Positions 8,475 to 16,783 of a stretch of 38,814 nt of DNA are shown here, piece after piece (position 1 is the first letter of the stretch; every line of letters starts with the position of its first letter). Source of the stretch: Acetobacteraceae bacterium. GTDB taxonomy: Bacteria > Pseudomonadota > Alphaproteobacteria > Acetobacterales > Acetobacteraceae. The stretch spans positions 1-38,814 of the forward strand of contig JAIYDS010000005.1 in assembly GCA_027487385.1 (NCBI GenBank), given 5' to 3'. Below the pieces are notes generated by a model that made no database searches, was not told the DNA's origin, and worked only from the letters and a program-made list of their open reading frames with translations. The position numbers were made by a program, and so were the translations under genes.

Positions 8475-9496
8475 CAGCGCCACCCCGCCCGCTGCATGAT
8501 GCGCAAGGCCTCGGGCGAGAGCGCGCCGATGCGCGCCGCGTTCAGCGTGTCCTGCTTGAAGGCGCCAAGCCCGCGCAGGAAGGCGCTGGGCTGGGCATCC
8601 GCCACCACCGGGTATTCGCTGTTGCCGTCGGCGAAGATGGACTGCGCCGACTGCCCGCTCAGATACTCCAGGAAGGCGACCGCCGCCTCGCGGTTCGGCG
8701 CCGTGCGCACCACCCCCGCGCCCGAGATGTTCACATGCGTGCCGCGATCGCCCTGGTTCGGGAAGAGCACGGCCATGCGCTCGGCGATGGCGCGATCCTC
8801 GGCGCGGGCCGAGCGGGCGAGATTGCCCAGGTAATAGGTGTTGGAAATGGCGAGCCGCCCCTGCCCCGCCGCCACCGCGCGGATCTGGTCGGTGTCACCG
8901 CCGGCGGGCGGGCGGGAGAGATTGGCCGCGATGCCGCGCGCCCAGCCCTCGGTCGCCTCGGCGCCATTGGCGGCCAGCATGCTCGCCGTCCAGCCGATGG
9001 AGTAGATGTTGCCGGAGGAGCGGGTGGAGACCATGCCGCGATATTCGGGCTTGGCGAGGTCCTCATAGCGGGTGAGGCCGGCGGGCAGGCCCAGCGCCTT
9101 GTCATACATCACCACCCGGGCGCGCAGCGAGAAGCCGAACCAATGCCCCTCCGGGTCGCGCAGATGGGCGGGGATGCGGGCATCCAGCACGGCCGAGTGG
9201 GCCCTTTGCAGCACATTCGCCTCCTGCGCACGGGCCAGGCGGCCGGCATCCACCGTGATGAGGATATCGGCCGGGCTGTTCGCGCCCTCGGAGCGGATGC
9301 GCTCCAGCAACTGGTCGGCATTGGCCTCGATCAGCCGGATGCGGATGCCGCTCTGGCGGGTGAAGCCGTCATACAGCTCGCGATCCGTGTCGTAGTGCCG
9401 GGAGGAATAAAGGCTCAGCACACGGTCCTGGGCGCGCAGCACCTGCGGGGCGACCAGGGCGGCGGTGGTGGCGACGAGGAGATTCCGGCGGTTCAT
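8474..9496 (-). CDS. Fe(III) ABC transporter substrate-binding protein (FbpA/FutA-like)
   Basis: A 340-residue periplasmic binding protein with a Tat/Sec-type leader (MNRRNLLVATTAALVAPQVLRAQ, cleavage likely after RAQ). The mature N-terminus VLSLYSSRHYDTDRELY and the later NTYYLGNLARS carry the tyrosines that bind ferric iron in the FutA/FbpA group; SGNIYSIGWTASML is also typical. It should capture Fe3+ and deliver it to an inner-membrane permease and ATPase, which are not encoded in this window. AGGGAAG lies upstream of the ATG, and two Fur-like operators sit 37-99 bp upstream. It is the first gene of the fbp-like/bfd/bfr operon. Confidence 0.92.
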   Translation of the reverse strand: MNRRNLLVATTAALVAPQVLRAQDRVLSLYSSRHYDTDRELYDGFTRQSGIRIRLIEANADQLLERIRSEGANSPADILITVDAGRLARAQEANVLQRAHSAVLDARIPAHLRDPEGHWFGFSLRARVVMYDKALGLPAGLTRYEDLAKPEYRGMVSTRSSGNIYSIGWTASMLAANGAEATEGWARGIAANLSRPPAGGDTDQIRAVAAGQGRLAISNTYYLGNLARSARAEDRAIAERMAVLFPNQGDRGTHVNISGAGVVRTAPNREAAVAFLEYLSGQSAQSIFADGNSEYPVVADAQPSAFLRGLGAFKQDTLNAARIGALSPEALRIMQRAGWR

Positions 9497-9528
9497 GGGC
9501 TTCCCTGCTGGATGGTTGGTGCGGCCTG

Positions 9529-9555
9529 ACTATCGCAATTGAGAACCAGTCGCAA
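9529..9555 (-). promoter_or_regulatory. Iron operon promoter with Fur-like operator 1
   Basis: On the minus strand, TTGCGA (9550-9555) and GATAGT (9529-9534), 15 bp apart, make a passable -35/-10 pair upstream of the Fe(III)-binding protein gene. They are covered by a Fur-like box at 9533-9555 whose core reads CAATTGAGAACCAGTCGCAA on the plus strand. It resembles the alphaproteobacterial Fur consensus, in which GCAA/TTGC ends flank a TGAGAA core. Iron-loaded Fur here would block transcription of the operon when iron is plentiful. The assignment rests on motif likeness and gene content. Confidence 0.55.
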
Positions 9556-9572
9556 GTGTATTTGCGAACCTT

Positions 9573-9595
9573 TCGCAACTGGAAACCAGTCTCGC
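9573..9595. promoter_or_regulatory. Fur-like operator 2
   Basis: This is a second copy of the operator, starting exactly 40 bp from the first, so on the same face of the helix. Its core CAACTGGAAACCAGT contains the perfect inverted repeat ACTGG-AAA-CCAGT, again next to TCGCAA. Between the two copies lies another inverted repeat, CGCAA-N6-TTGCG (9551-9566), so GCAA/TTGC half sites recur across the region. Tandem sites suggest cooperative binding of an iron regulator, most simply Fur; Irr or another regulator is possible. Confidence 0.5.
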
Positions 9596-9625
9596 GCCCC
9601 GCCGGCGCCACCGCCTTGATCCGCC

Positions 9626-10414
9626 TCAAACCACCGCAAGGCCGCGCAGGAATTTCGCGCGGGCCGCCGCACCCGCCATCAGGAAGGCATGGTCCGAGCC
9701 ACCGAGAATGAAGCGCGCGCCGAGCGCGATGTAGTCGCGCGCCACCAACTCATCATAGACCCCGCCCATGCCCAGCACCTTGCCATGGCGCGCGCAGGCC
9801 GCCGCCACGCTGGCATAGGCGGCGCGCACACGCGGATGGCCGATCTGGCCCGGAATGCCCATGGTGGCGGTGAGGTCGCTGGTGCCGAACATCAGCACAT
9901 CCACGCCATCCAGGGCCGCGATGGCATCGGCATTCGCGACGCTTTCCTCGGTTTCCACCATGCAGGCGATCAGCACCTGCGCGTTGCTTTCGCGCTGCGC
10001 AGTCGCCGCATCGGGCGCCTGGAAGCCGTAGAGGATGGGCGGGCCGCCCCAGCTCCGCATACCCTGCGGCGGGAAGCGGAAGGCCTCCACCACCCGCGAT
10101 GCCTCCGCCACCGTATCGACATGCGGGACGACGACGCCCATGGCGCCATTGTCCAGGCAGCGCGTGCCCTCGAAGAGCGCATCCTTGCAGCAGCGCACGA
10201 TGGGCGTGCAGCCCTGGCCCAGGGCCGCCATGGAGATCTGCGCCGCGTCGTCCACGCTCATTGCGCCATGTTCCATGTCGATGAAGAGCCAGTCGAAGCC
10301 GGTGGCCGCACCGAGCGCGCCCACCGCCGAGCCGCGCAGGTGATGCACGCCAAAGCCGAGGGCGAGCCCCCCTTCGGCCAGGCGTTGCTTGGCGATGTTC
10401 TGGATGATGGGCAT
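9626..10414 (-). CDS. HpcH/HpaI aldolase family protein
   Basis: A 262-residue class II pyruvate-type aldolase with a TIM-barrel fold. Seen in the sequence: FDWLFIDMEHGAMSVDDAA near residue 40 (base and metal-site loop), the MVETEES stretch near 150 with the metal-binding glutamate, and VDVLMFGTSDLTATMG near 175 with the metal-binding aspartate. Relatives cleave 4-hydroxy-2-oxo acids to pyruvate and an aldehyde, often in breakdown of aromatic or sugar acids. GGAGG precedes the ATG. It stands alone between the iron operon and the DNA ligase gene, so its substrate and pathway are not indicated by neighbours. Confidence 0.87.
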   Translation of the reverse strand: MPIIQNIAKQRLAEGGLALGFGVHHLRGSAVGALGAATGFDWLFIDMEHGAMSVDDAAQISMAALGQGCTPIVRCCKDALFEGTRCLDNGAMGVVVPHVDTVAEASRVVEAFRFPPQGMRSWGGPPILYGFQAPDAATAQRESNAQVLIACMVETEESVANADAIAALDGVDVLMFGTSDLTATMGIPGQIGHPRVRAAYASVAAACARHGKVLGMGGVYDELVARDYIALGARFILGGSDHAFLMAGAAARAKFLRGLAVV

Positions 10415-10494
10415 GGCGTGTCCTCCGGTGTTTCGCGAAGCGCATCACGGGCCGCGCGGGTGGTCAACCGCGGCGCGGCAAGGCGGATCCGCGC

Positions 10495-12072
10495 TCAGGC
10501 CTTGATCATCGCCTCCAGCGTCTCCAGCCGGTCCGCCTCCTCGGCCGGCTTGTCGCGGCGGATGCGGGCGATGCGGGGGAAGCGCAGCGCCACACCGGAT
10601 TTGTGGCGCGGCGAGTATTGCGCGGCGTCGAACTCCACCTCCAGCACCAGGGCCTTCTCCACCTCCCGCACCGGGCCGAAGCGGGCCGTGGTGTGGTCGC
10701 GGATCCATTTGTCGAGGAAGGCGAGCTCGGCATCGGTGTAGCCGGAATAGGCCTTGCCGATGGGCACCAGTTCGTCACCGCGCCAGAGGCCGAAGGTGTA
10801 ATCGGAATAGAAGCTGCTGCGCTTGCCGTGGCCGCGCTGCGCATACATCAGCACCGCGTCCACATTCAACGGGTCGCGCTTCCATTTCCACCAGGGGCCC
10901 TTCACGCGGCCAGGCGAATAGATGCTGTCACCGCGCTTGAGCATCAGCCCCTCGATGGAGGCGGCGCGAGTGCCGGCGCGGATTTCGGCGAGTTCCTCCA
11001 TGGTGGCGAAGCTGATGAGCGGCGAGAGGTCCATGCGGGAAGGCGCCTCGCGCACGAACCAGGCTTCAAGCCGCGCCCGGCGCGCATCGAAGGGGAGTGC
11101 GCGCAAATCCTCCGCGCCGTCGAAGAGCAGGTCATAAAGCCGCACATGGGCCGGGTGGTCGCGCAGCATCTTGGCCGTGACGCTCTTGCGGTTCAGCCGC
11201 TGCTGGAGGTCGCTGAACGGCGCCACCTCCCCCTCGCGCATCACCAGCAATTCGCCATCCGCCACGCCGTGAAAGCGCATGGCCGCGATGATCTCAGGGA
11301 AGCTGCCCGAGATATCCTCGCCCGAGCGGGACCAGAGCCGCGCGCCGCCCGGCCCGGCCGTGAGCTGCACGCGAATGCCGTCCCATTTCCATTCGGCGCG
11401 CCAATCGGGCGCGTGGAGCTTGGCGAAATCCGCCTCCTCCAGCGGATGTGCGAGCATGAGCGGGCGGAAGACGGGCGCGCCATCCGGGTCGGGCCGCGGC
11501 CCCTGCCCTTCCAGCCAGGCGAAGAGCGGGCGGTAGGGCGGGGCCACGCCGTGCCAGACCTCCTCGATCTCGCCGATATCGGTGTTGGCCCATTCGGCCA
11601 GCGCGGCCTTGGCGAGCCTTCCAGAGGCGCCGACGCGCAGACCGCCGGTGATGAGCTTGATGAGCGCCAGGCGCGCGCCGGAATCCAGCGCGTTCAGCCA
11701 GGCGGCAATGATGCCCGGCAGGGCGGATTTGGGCGCGGTCTCCAGCGTCTCGATGACTTCGGCGAGGCTCGGCGGGCGGGCGTTGCTGCGCGCATCCTCC
11801 GGCCAGAGCAGGGCGATGGTCTCGGCCAGATCGCCCACATAATCATAGCTCAGGGCGAAAAGGGTGGGGTCGGTCCGCTCGGCGATCAGCTCGCGCAGCA
11901 GGGCCGGCTTGGCGGTGCGCAGGCTCAGCTCACCCGCCAGCGCCGCAAGGCCGATGCCGCGATCGGGGTCGGGCTGGCTGGCGAACCATTGCCGCAGCAG
12001 CGCGACCTTGCCGTTGCGACCGGGGGTGAAGAGCAGGCGCTCCAGCAATTCGGCGAAGTCGGGAAGGCTCAT
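10495..12072 (-). CDS. ATP-dependent DNA ligase of the ligase/exonuclease/Lhr/PdeM repair set
   Basis: A 525-residue ATP-dependent DNA ligase. An N-terminal helical DNA-binding domain covers about 1-200. The adenylation motif EWKWDGIRV has its nucleotidyl lysine at K229. The remaining nucleotidyltransferase motifs follow (DGELLV; EGLMLKRGDS; the WWKWKRDP region), then a C-terminal OB domain ending near LRFPRIARIRRDKP. It seals nicks using ATP, separate from the NAD-dependent replicative ligase. The family is normally encoded beside the MBL exonuclease, DEXH helicase and PdeM phosphoesterase, all found in the next 5 kb. Here a Bug receptor gene and a terminator-like palindrome separate it from the exonuclease gene. 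The frame continues upstream of 12072, but only through the palindrome. Confidence 0.93.
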   Translation of the reverse strand: MSLPDFAELLERLLFTPGRNGKVALLRQWFASQPDPDRGIGLAALAGELSLRTAKPALLRELIAERTDPTLFALSYDYVGDLAETIALLWPEDARSNARPPSLAEVIETLETAPKSALPGIIAAWLNALDSGARLALIKLITGGLRVGASGRLAKAALAEWANTDIGEIEEVWHGVAPPYRPLFAWLEGQGPRPDPDGAPVFRPLMLAHPLEEADFAKLHAPDWRAEWKWDGIRVQLTAGPGGARLWSRSGEDISGSFPEIIAAMRFHGVADGELLVMREGEVAPFSDLQQRLNRKSVTAKMLRDHPAHVRLYDLLFDGAEDLRALPFDARRARLEAWFVREAPSRMDLSPLISFATMEELAEIRAGTRAASIEGLMLKRGDSIYSPGRVKGPWWKWKRDPLNVDAVLMYAQRGHGKRSSFYSDYTFGLWRGDELVPIGKAYSGYTDAELAFLDKWIRDHTTARFGPVREVEKALVLEVEFDAAQYSPRHKSGVALRFPRIARIRRDKPAEEADRLETLEAMIKA

Positions 12073-12109
12073 TCGGCCGCGTCCGGAACAGAAGAAAAAG
12101 AGAAAAAAT

Positions 12110-12206
12110 GGCCTCCGGCGGCTGGGGCCGAGAGGCCCCAGACCCCAAGACTCAAGGGGGCTGGGGCCGCCCATCCCGAGAAATGGGGCCCCAGCCGCCG
12201 GAGGCC
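12110..12206. repeat. Dispersed palindromic element, copy 1 (terminator-like)
   Basis: Two perfectly complementary 20-bp arms, GGCCTCCGGCGGCTGGGGCC (12110-12129) and its reverse complement (12187-12206), enclose a 57-bp centre. The centre holds a second hairpin, GGCCCCAG (12134-12141) with CTGGGGCC (12161-12168). On the minus strand the stem is followed by a T-rich run (ATTTTTTCTCTTTTTCTTC), so it should end transcripts leaving the Bug receptor gene and shield the ligase gene. The right arm recurs exactly at 20353-20372, and both arms recur at 33776-33858. Confidence 0.9.
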
Positions 12207-12214
12207 GTTTACCT

Positions 12215-13180
12215 TCATTCTGCCCGAATGCCAGCTTCGCGAATCAGATTGCCCCAAAGCGTGGTCTCCGCCGCCAGAACCGCCGCGAGTTCGGGTCCGG
12301 TCTGGTATTCCGCCTGCATCCCGTATTCGTCAAAGCGCGCCCGCAGATCGGGGTCCAGCACCGCCACGCGCAGCGCCTCGGCGAGCCGCGCCACCGGGCC
12401 GGGCGGCGTGCCCGCGGGGACGAACCACCCGGCGAAGGAGGCCACGACGAAGCCCGCGAAGCCGCTCTCCGCCACCGTCGGTAAATCGGGCATGGCGGAG
12501 AGCCGCGCGGCCGCCGTGACCGCGATGGGCCGCGTCTGGCCCGCGCGCATCGCCTGGATCGCCTCCAGCGCCGTGCTCCACATGGCATCCGCCCGACCGG
12601 CGCCGATCTCGGTATAGGCCTGCACGCCGCCGCGGAAATGGATGGTCTCGCCCGGCGGCAGGCCCGCACGCCTGCGGAAGAGCTCGCCCACCAGATGCGT
12701 GCCCGATCCGGCGCCGCTGGTGGCGGTGTTCATGGCCGGCCCGCGCTGCCGCGCCCACGCCACGAATTCGGCCAGGTTCCGCACCGGCAGGTTGCGGTTG
12801 ATGTGCAGGATATAGGGCACGGTGTAGGTGCCGGCGACGGGGATGAAGGCCGTGCGCGGATCGCGCGGCTCCAGGTCCGGCCGGAAATTCGGGATGGTGG
12901 CGAGGCCAATGCCGCCCGAGAGGATGGTGTGCCCATCCGGCCGCGCCTGGGCGACGTGCAGATTGCCGATGGCCGAACCGGCACCCGGCCGGTTCTCGAT
13001 GATGATGGATTGCCCCAGATGCCGCGCCGCGCGCTCGGCCAGCATGCGCCCGGCCGTGTCCACGATGCCGCCCGGCGGGAAGGGAATCACCAGCGCGGGC
13101 GGGCGCGTGGGAAAGGGCGCCTCCTGCGCGGCGGCAAGGGAGGGCAGCATCAGGCTGCCCAGCAGGGTGCGGCGTTGCAT
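12215..13180 (-). CDS. Bug/TctC-family receptor inserted in the repair cluster
   Basis: A 321-residue periplasmic solute-binding protein with leader MQRRTLLGSLMLPSLAAAQ. Family signatures are VIPFPPGGIVDTAGRMLAE near residue 35 and IENRPGAGSAIGN near 65, followed by the usual DLPTVAESGF segment. GGAGGAA precedes the ATG at 13180; the frame opens slightly earlier (13207), but that start lacks a ribosome site. It lies between the exonuclease and ligase genes of the repair set on the same strand, where such genes are normally adjacent. It has no plausible role in DNA repair and is best read as an insertion. No TctA/TctB genes are present and the ligand is unknown. Confidence 0.87.
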   Translation of the reverse strand: MQRRTLLGSLMLPSLAAAQEAPFPTRPPALVIPFPPGGIVDTAGRMLAERAARHLGQSIIIENRPGAGSAIGNLHVAQARPDGHTILSGGIGLATIPNFRPDLEPRDPRTAFIPVAGTYTVPYILHINRNLPVRNLAEFVAWARQRGPAMNTATSGAGSGTHLVGELFRRRAGLPPGETIHFRGGVQAYTEIGAGRADAMWSTALEAIQAMRAGQTRPIAVTAAARLSAMPDLPTVAESGFAGFVVASFAGWFVPAGTPPGPVARLAEALRVAVLDPDLRARFDEYGMQAEYQTGPELAAVLAAETTLWGNLIREAGIRAE

Positions 13181-13237
13181 GGGCGGTTCCTCCGGGGTTT
13201 GCAGCAAGGCTAGGCGGTGGCGGGGATGCGAGGAAAG

Positions 13238-14254
13238 CTATTCCTCCTCCCCCTCGCCGCGGCCCACCAGGTGCAGCGCCCGGCCACGGATGCCGCGTTG
13301 GCCGAGCGCATGGATCAGCGCCTCTTCCCGCCCATGCGTCACCCAAACCTCCTGCGCCTCGACCTCGGTGCAGGTGGCCAGGAGTTCCGGCCAATCCGCA
13401 TGGTCGCTGATGACCATGGGCAGTTCCACGCCGCCCTGCCGCGCCCGCTGCCGCACGCGCATCCAGCCCGAGGCGAGGCAGGGGATGGGCTCCGCCAGGC
13501 GCCGCGCCCAGCGGTCGGCGATGGCGGAGGGCGGGGCCAGCACGATGGCGCCGACCAGCCTCTCCTTCCCCGCCACCGTCGCCGGCACCAGCGGGCCGAG
13601 GGGCACGCCGAGTTCCTCGTAGAGCGTGCACAGCTTCATCAGCGCGCCATGCAGCGGGATGGGCGCATCCCAGCCGGCCTCGCGCAGCAGGGAAATCAGG
13701 CGTTGCGCCTTGCCCAGCGCGTAGCAGCCGATGACATGGGTGCGCTCGGGGAAGAGCGCCACGCTGCGCAACAGGCGGGCGATTTCCTGATCGGCCGGCG
13801 GGTGGGTGAAGACGGGCAGCGCGAAGGTCGCCTCGGTGATGAAGACATCGCAGCGCTCGGGCTCGAAGGGCGCGCAGGTGGCGTCATGGCGGCGCTTGTA
13901 GTCGCCGCTCACCACGGCCCGGGCGCCCTGCCATTCCAGGCAGATTTGCGCCGAGCCCAGCACATGCCCCGCCGGCCGCAGCCACAGGCGCACGCCGTTG
14001 ATGGTAAGGCTCTCGCCATAGCGCAGCGCCTGCCGGGTGGTGCCGGCGCGGTCCTCACCCATGCGGGCGCGCATGATGGCGAGCGTCTCGGCGGTGGCCA
14101 GCACATGGGCGTGGCCGGGGCGGGCGTGGTCGCTGTGGCCATGGGTGATGACGGCGCGGTCCACGGGGCGCAGCGGGTCCACATGGAAGCCGCCGGGCTC
14201 GCAGAACAGGCCATCGGGCGTCACGCGCAGCCAGGTTTCGGGATGGGGGGGCAT
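13238..14254 (-). CDS. Ligase-associated MBL-fold exonuclease
   Basis: A 338-residue metallo-beta-lactamase / beta-CASP-type protein. The metal-binding HGHSDH motif is near residue 40, followed by AGHVLGSAQI (further histidine), SGDYKRR (aspartate) and a late ISDHADW histidine. This is the layout of the exonuclease regularly paired with the bacterial ATP-dependent ligase above. It probably trims DNA ends with bound metal before sealing. The ATG at 14254 has AAGGAG just upstream; a GTG at 14266 would add four residues. It diverges from the helicase gene across only 45 bp, which contain a LexA-type box. Confidence 0.9.
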   Translation of the reverse strand: MPPHPETWLRVTPDGLFCEPGGFHVDPLRPVDRAVITHGHSDHARPGHAHVLATAETLAIMRARMGEDRAGTTRQALRYGESLTINGVRLWLRPAGHVLGSAQICLEWQGARAVVSGDYKRRHDATCAPFEPERCDVFITEATFALPVFTHPPADQEIARLLRSVALFPERTHVIGCYALGKAQRLISLLREAGWDAPIPLHGALMKLCTLYEELGVPLGPLVPATVAGKERLVGAIVLAPPSAIADRWARRLAEPIPCLASGWMRVRQRARQGGVELPMVISDHADWPELLATCTEVEAQEVWVTHGREEALIHALGQRGIRGRALHLVGRGEGEEE

Positions 14255-14263
14255 GGGCTCCTT

Positions 14264-14318
14264 CACGCGCCAGACGACACCCCTTATAGCTGGGGACGGA
14301 TGAGAACAATGCCAGAAC
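14264..14318. promoter_or_regulatory. Divergent promoter region with LexA-type GAAC-N7-GAAC box
   Basis: GAAC at 14304-14307 and GAAC at 14315-14318 are separated by exactly seven bases, the direct-repeat form of SOS box used by LexA in alphaproteobacteria (GTTC-N7-GTTC on the other strand). The box overlaps the first codons of the helicase gene and lies about 50 bp upstream of the exonuclease start. On the minus strand a -10-like TATAAG (14284-14289) follows it, with a weak TTGTTC -35 inside the box. LexA bound here could repress both divergent genes. Confidence 0.6.
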
Positions 14319-16783
14319 TATTCACCCGCTGGTTCACCGGGCGCGGCTGGGCGCCGCGGGCGCATCAGCTGGACATGCTGGCCGCCGCGCGGGCGGGGCA
14401 ATCCGCCCTGCTGATCGCCCCCACCGGCGGCGGCAAGACGCTGGCCGGGTTCCTTCCCTCGCTGATCGCCCTGCACGAGGCGCCGCGCGAAGGGCTGCAC
14501 ACCCTCTACATCTCGCCGCTCAAGGCGCTGGCGGTGGATATCGCCCGCAACCTGGAGGCACCCATCACCGAGATGGGCCTGCCCATCCGTGTCGAGACCC
14601 GCACCGGCGATACGCCGGCCAATCGCCGCGCGCGGCAGCGGGAAAAGCCGCCGCACATCCTGCTGACCACGCCGGAAAGCCTCACCCTCCTGCTCTCCCT
14701 CCCCGATGCGCACACGCTCTTCGCCGATCTCGAAGCGGTGGTGGTGGATGAGGCGCATGCCCTGGCCGGGACCAAGCGGGGCGACCAGCTTTCGCTGGGC
14801 CTCTCGCGCATCTCGGCCCTGGCGCCGAAGTCGCGCCGCATCGGCCTCTCGGCCACGGTGAATCACCCCGAGGCCCTGCGCGCCTGGCTCTCCCCCACCG
14901 CACGCGCGGAGGATGTGGCGCTGATCCGCGCAGAGGCCGGCGCCGCCCCCTTGCTCGGCGTGCAATTGCCGGAAGGCCGCCTGCCCTGGGGCGGGCATAT
15001 GGGCCTCGCTTCCGCGCCCGAGATCCTGGCGCGCATCGCGGCCGCCCGCGTCACCATCGTCTTCGTGAACACCCGCGCCCAGGCCGAGCTGATCTTCGCG
15101 GCACTTTGGAAGATCAATGAGGACAGCCTGCCCATCGCCGTGCATCACGGCAGCCTGACGGTCGAGCAGCGCCGCAAGGTCGAGGCCGCGATGGCGGCGG
15201 GCAAGCTGCGCGGCGTGGTCGCCACCTCCTCGCTCGATCTCGGCATTGACTGGGGTGCGGTGGACCAGGTGATCCAGGTGGGCGCGCCCAAGGGCGTCTC
15301 CCGACTGCTCCAGCGCGTGGGCCGTGCGAACCATCGCATGGACGAGGCCAGCGCCGCCCTGCTGGTGCCCGCCAACCGCTTCGAGGTGATCGAATGCGCA
15401 GCCGCCCTGGAGAGCATTGCGGCGGGTGAGCTGGATGGCGAGCCGCCGCGCCCGGGCGGCCTCGATGTGCTGGCGCAGCACATCCTCGCCATGGCCTGCC
15501 ACGCGCCCTTCCGGCCGGATGACCTCTATGCCGAGGTGACGCGCGCCGGCGCCTATGCCGCGCTCAGCCGCCGTGACTTCGACGATGTGCTGCGCTTCGT
15601 CGAGGATGGCGGCTATGCGCTAGCGAATTACGAGCGCTGGCGCCGCCTCTTCCGCGACGCCGAGGGGCTGGTGCATGTGCGCGGCACCGCGGTCGCGCGG
15701 CAATTGCGCCTGAACCTCGGCACCATCGTCGAATTGCCGCTGATGAAGGTGAAGCTGCGCGGCGGCCCCATGCTGGGCGAGGTGGAGGAATGGTTCATCT
15801 CCACCCTCACCCCCGGCGACACCTTCCGCTTCGCCGGCCAGGTGCTGCGCTATGAGGGCATGAACGGCGTCACGGCCGAGGTTTCGCGCGGCGGCGATCG
15901 GGAGCCGCGCGTGCCCGCCTATGGCGGCGCCCGCATGCCGCTCTCCACCCACCTCGCCGAGCGCGTGCGCGGCATCCTGAGCGACCCGACGCATTGGGCC
16001 ATGCTGCCCGAGAGCGTGCAGGAATGGCTGCAGATGCAGCGCCTGAAGAGCGAATTGCCCAGCGCCGAGGGCCTGCTGGTCGAGAGCTTCCCCCGCGGCG
16101 GGCGCTGGTATCTCGTCGCCTATTGCTTTGAAGGCCGCCTCGCGCACCAGACGCTCGGCATGCTCGCCACGCGGCGGATGGAGCGGCTGGGCTGGGGGCC
16201 GCTCGGCTTCGTCGCCACCGACTATATCCTTGCCTGCTGGATGGCCTTCGAGCCGGGCGATGCCGCCGAACTCTTCGTCGAGGACCTGCTGGGCGAGGAT
16301 CTGGAGGATTGGATCGCGGAAAGCTCCATGCTCCGCCGCACCTTCCGCAACATCGCGACCATCGCGGGGCTTTTGGAAAAGCACCACCCCGGCCAGGAGA
16401 AGAACCGCAAGCAGATGAGCGTGAATTCCGACCTGATCTATGACGTGCTGCGCAAGCACGAGCCCGACCACATCCTGCTGCGCGCGACTCGCGCCGAGGC
16501 CGCCTTTGGGCTCACAGATGTGCGCCGCATCGGCACCATGCTGGCCCGCGCCAAGGGGCGCATCCGGCACCGCAGGCTCGATCAGGTCTCGCCGCTGGCC
16601 GTGCCCGCCATGCTGGAGATCGGCCGCGAATGGGTGGCGGGCGATGCGGAGGATGCGCTGCTGGCCGAAGCGGCCGCCCTGGTGCATGACGCGACGGATG
16701 GCGCCGAGAGCTACTTCGCCGCACCCGAGGAGATGGAAGAGATCACGCCCCCCCGCCCCCGCGAAAGGCGCCGCCGCCGATGA
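14300..16783 (+). CDS. Ligase-associated DEXH-box helicase, Lhr-core type
   Basis: An 827-residue superfamily 2 helicase. Walker A APTGGGKT lies at 40-47, DEAH at 150-153, SAT near 185, and motif VI QRVGRANHR at about 338-346. The C-terminal half carries the winged-helix and Lhr-specific parts (QMSVNSDLIYDVLRKHEPDHILLRA). Relatives are ATP-driven 3'-5' translocases that unwind DNA or RNA-DNA duplexes. The ATG at 14300 has GGGGA upstream; an ATG at 14309 is possible, while the open frame back to 13217 only shadows the exonuclease gene. The last codons overlap the PdeM start by four bases (ATGA), so helicase and phosphoesterase form an operon. Confidence 0.93.
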   Translation: MRTMPELFTRWFTGRGWAPRAHQLDMLAAARAGQSALLIAPTGGGKTLAGFLPSLIALHEAPREGLHTLYISPLKALAVDIARNLEAPITEMGLPIRVETRTGDTPANRRARQREKPPHILLTTPESLTLLLSLPDAHTLFADLEAVVVDEAHALAGTKRGDQLSLGLSRISALAPKSRRIGLSATVNHPEALRAWLSPTARAEDVALIRAEAGAAPLLGVQLPEGRLPWGGHMGLASAPEILARIAAARVTIVFVNTRAQAELIFAALWKINEDSLPIAVHHGSLTVEQRRKVEAAMAAGKLRGVVATSSLDLGIDWGAVDQVIQVGAPKGVSRLLQRVGRANHRMDEASAALLVPANRFEVIECAAALESIAAGELDGEPPRPGGLDVLAQHILAMACHAPFRPDDLYAEVTRAGAYAALSRRDFDDVLRFVEDGGYALANYERWRRLFRDAEGLVHVRGTAVARQLRLNLGTIVELPLMKVKLRGGPMLGEVEEWFISTLTPGDTFRFAGQVLRYEGMNGVTAEVSRGGDREPRVPAYGGARMPLSTHLAERVRGILSDPTHWAMLPESVQEWLQMQRLKSELPSAEGLLVESFPRGGRWYLVAYCFEGRLAHQTLGMLATRRMERLGWGPLGFVATDYILACWMAFEPGDAAELFVEDLLGEDLEDWIAESSMLRRTFRNIATIAGLLEKHHPGQEKNRKQMSVNSDLIYDVLRKHEPDHILLRATRAEAAFGLTDVRRIGTMLARAKGRIRHRRLDQVSPLAVPAMLEIGREWVAGDAEDALLAEAAALVHDATDGAESYFAAPEEMEEITPPRPRERRRRR

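Noticed and set aside
10603..12519. A 638-codon plus-strand frame over the ligase
   Set aside because: Low-complexity product with no motif; the minus-strand ligase has all catalytic motifs. The frame also runs straight through the palindrome.
13186..13200. GTTC-N7-GTTT upstream of the Bug receptor, a possible second LexA box
   Set aside because: One mismatch in the second half, and it is largely made by the ribosome site (GGAGGAA) of that gene.
13217..14299. N-terminal extension of the helicase to 1188 residues
   Set aside because: It is antisense to the exonuclease gene and has no helicase-like content; family length and GGGGA ribosome site support 14300.
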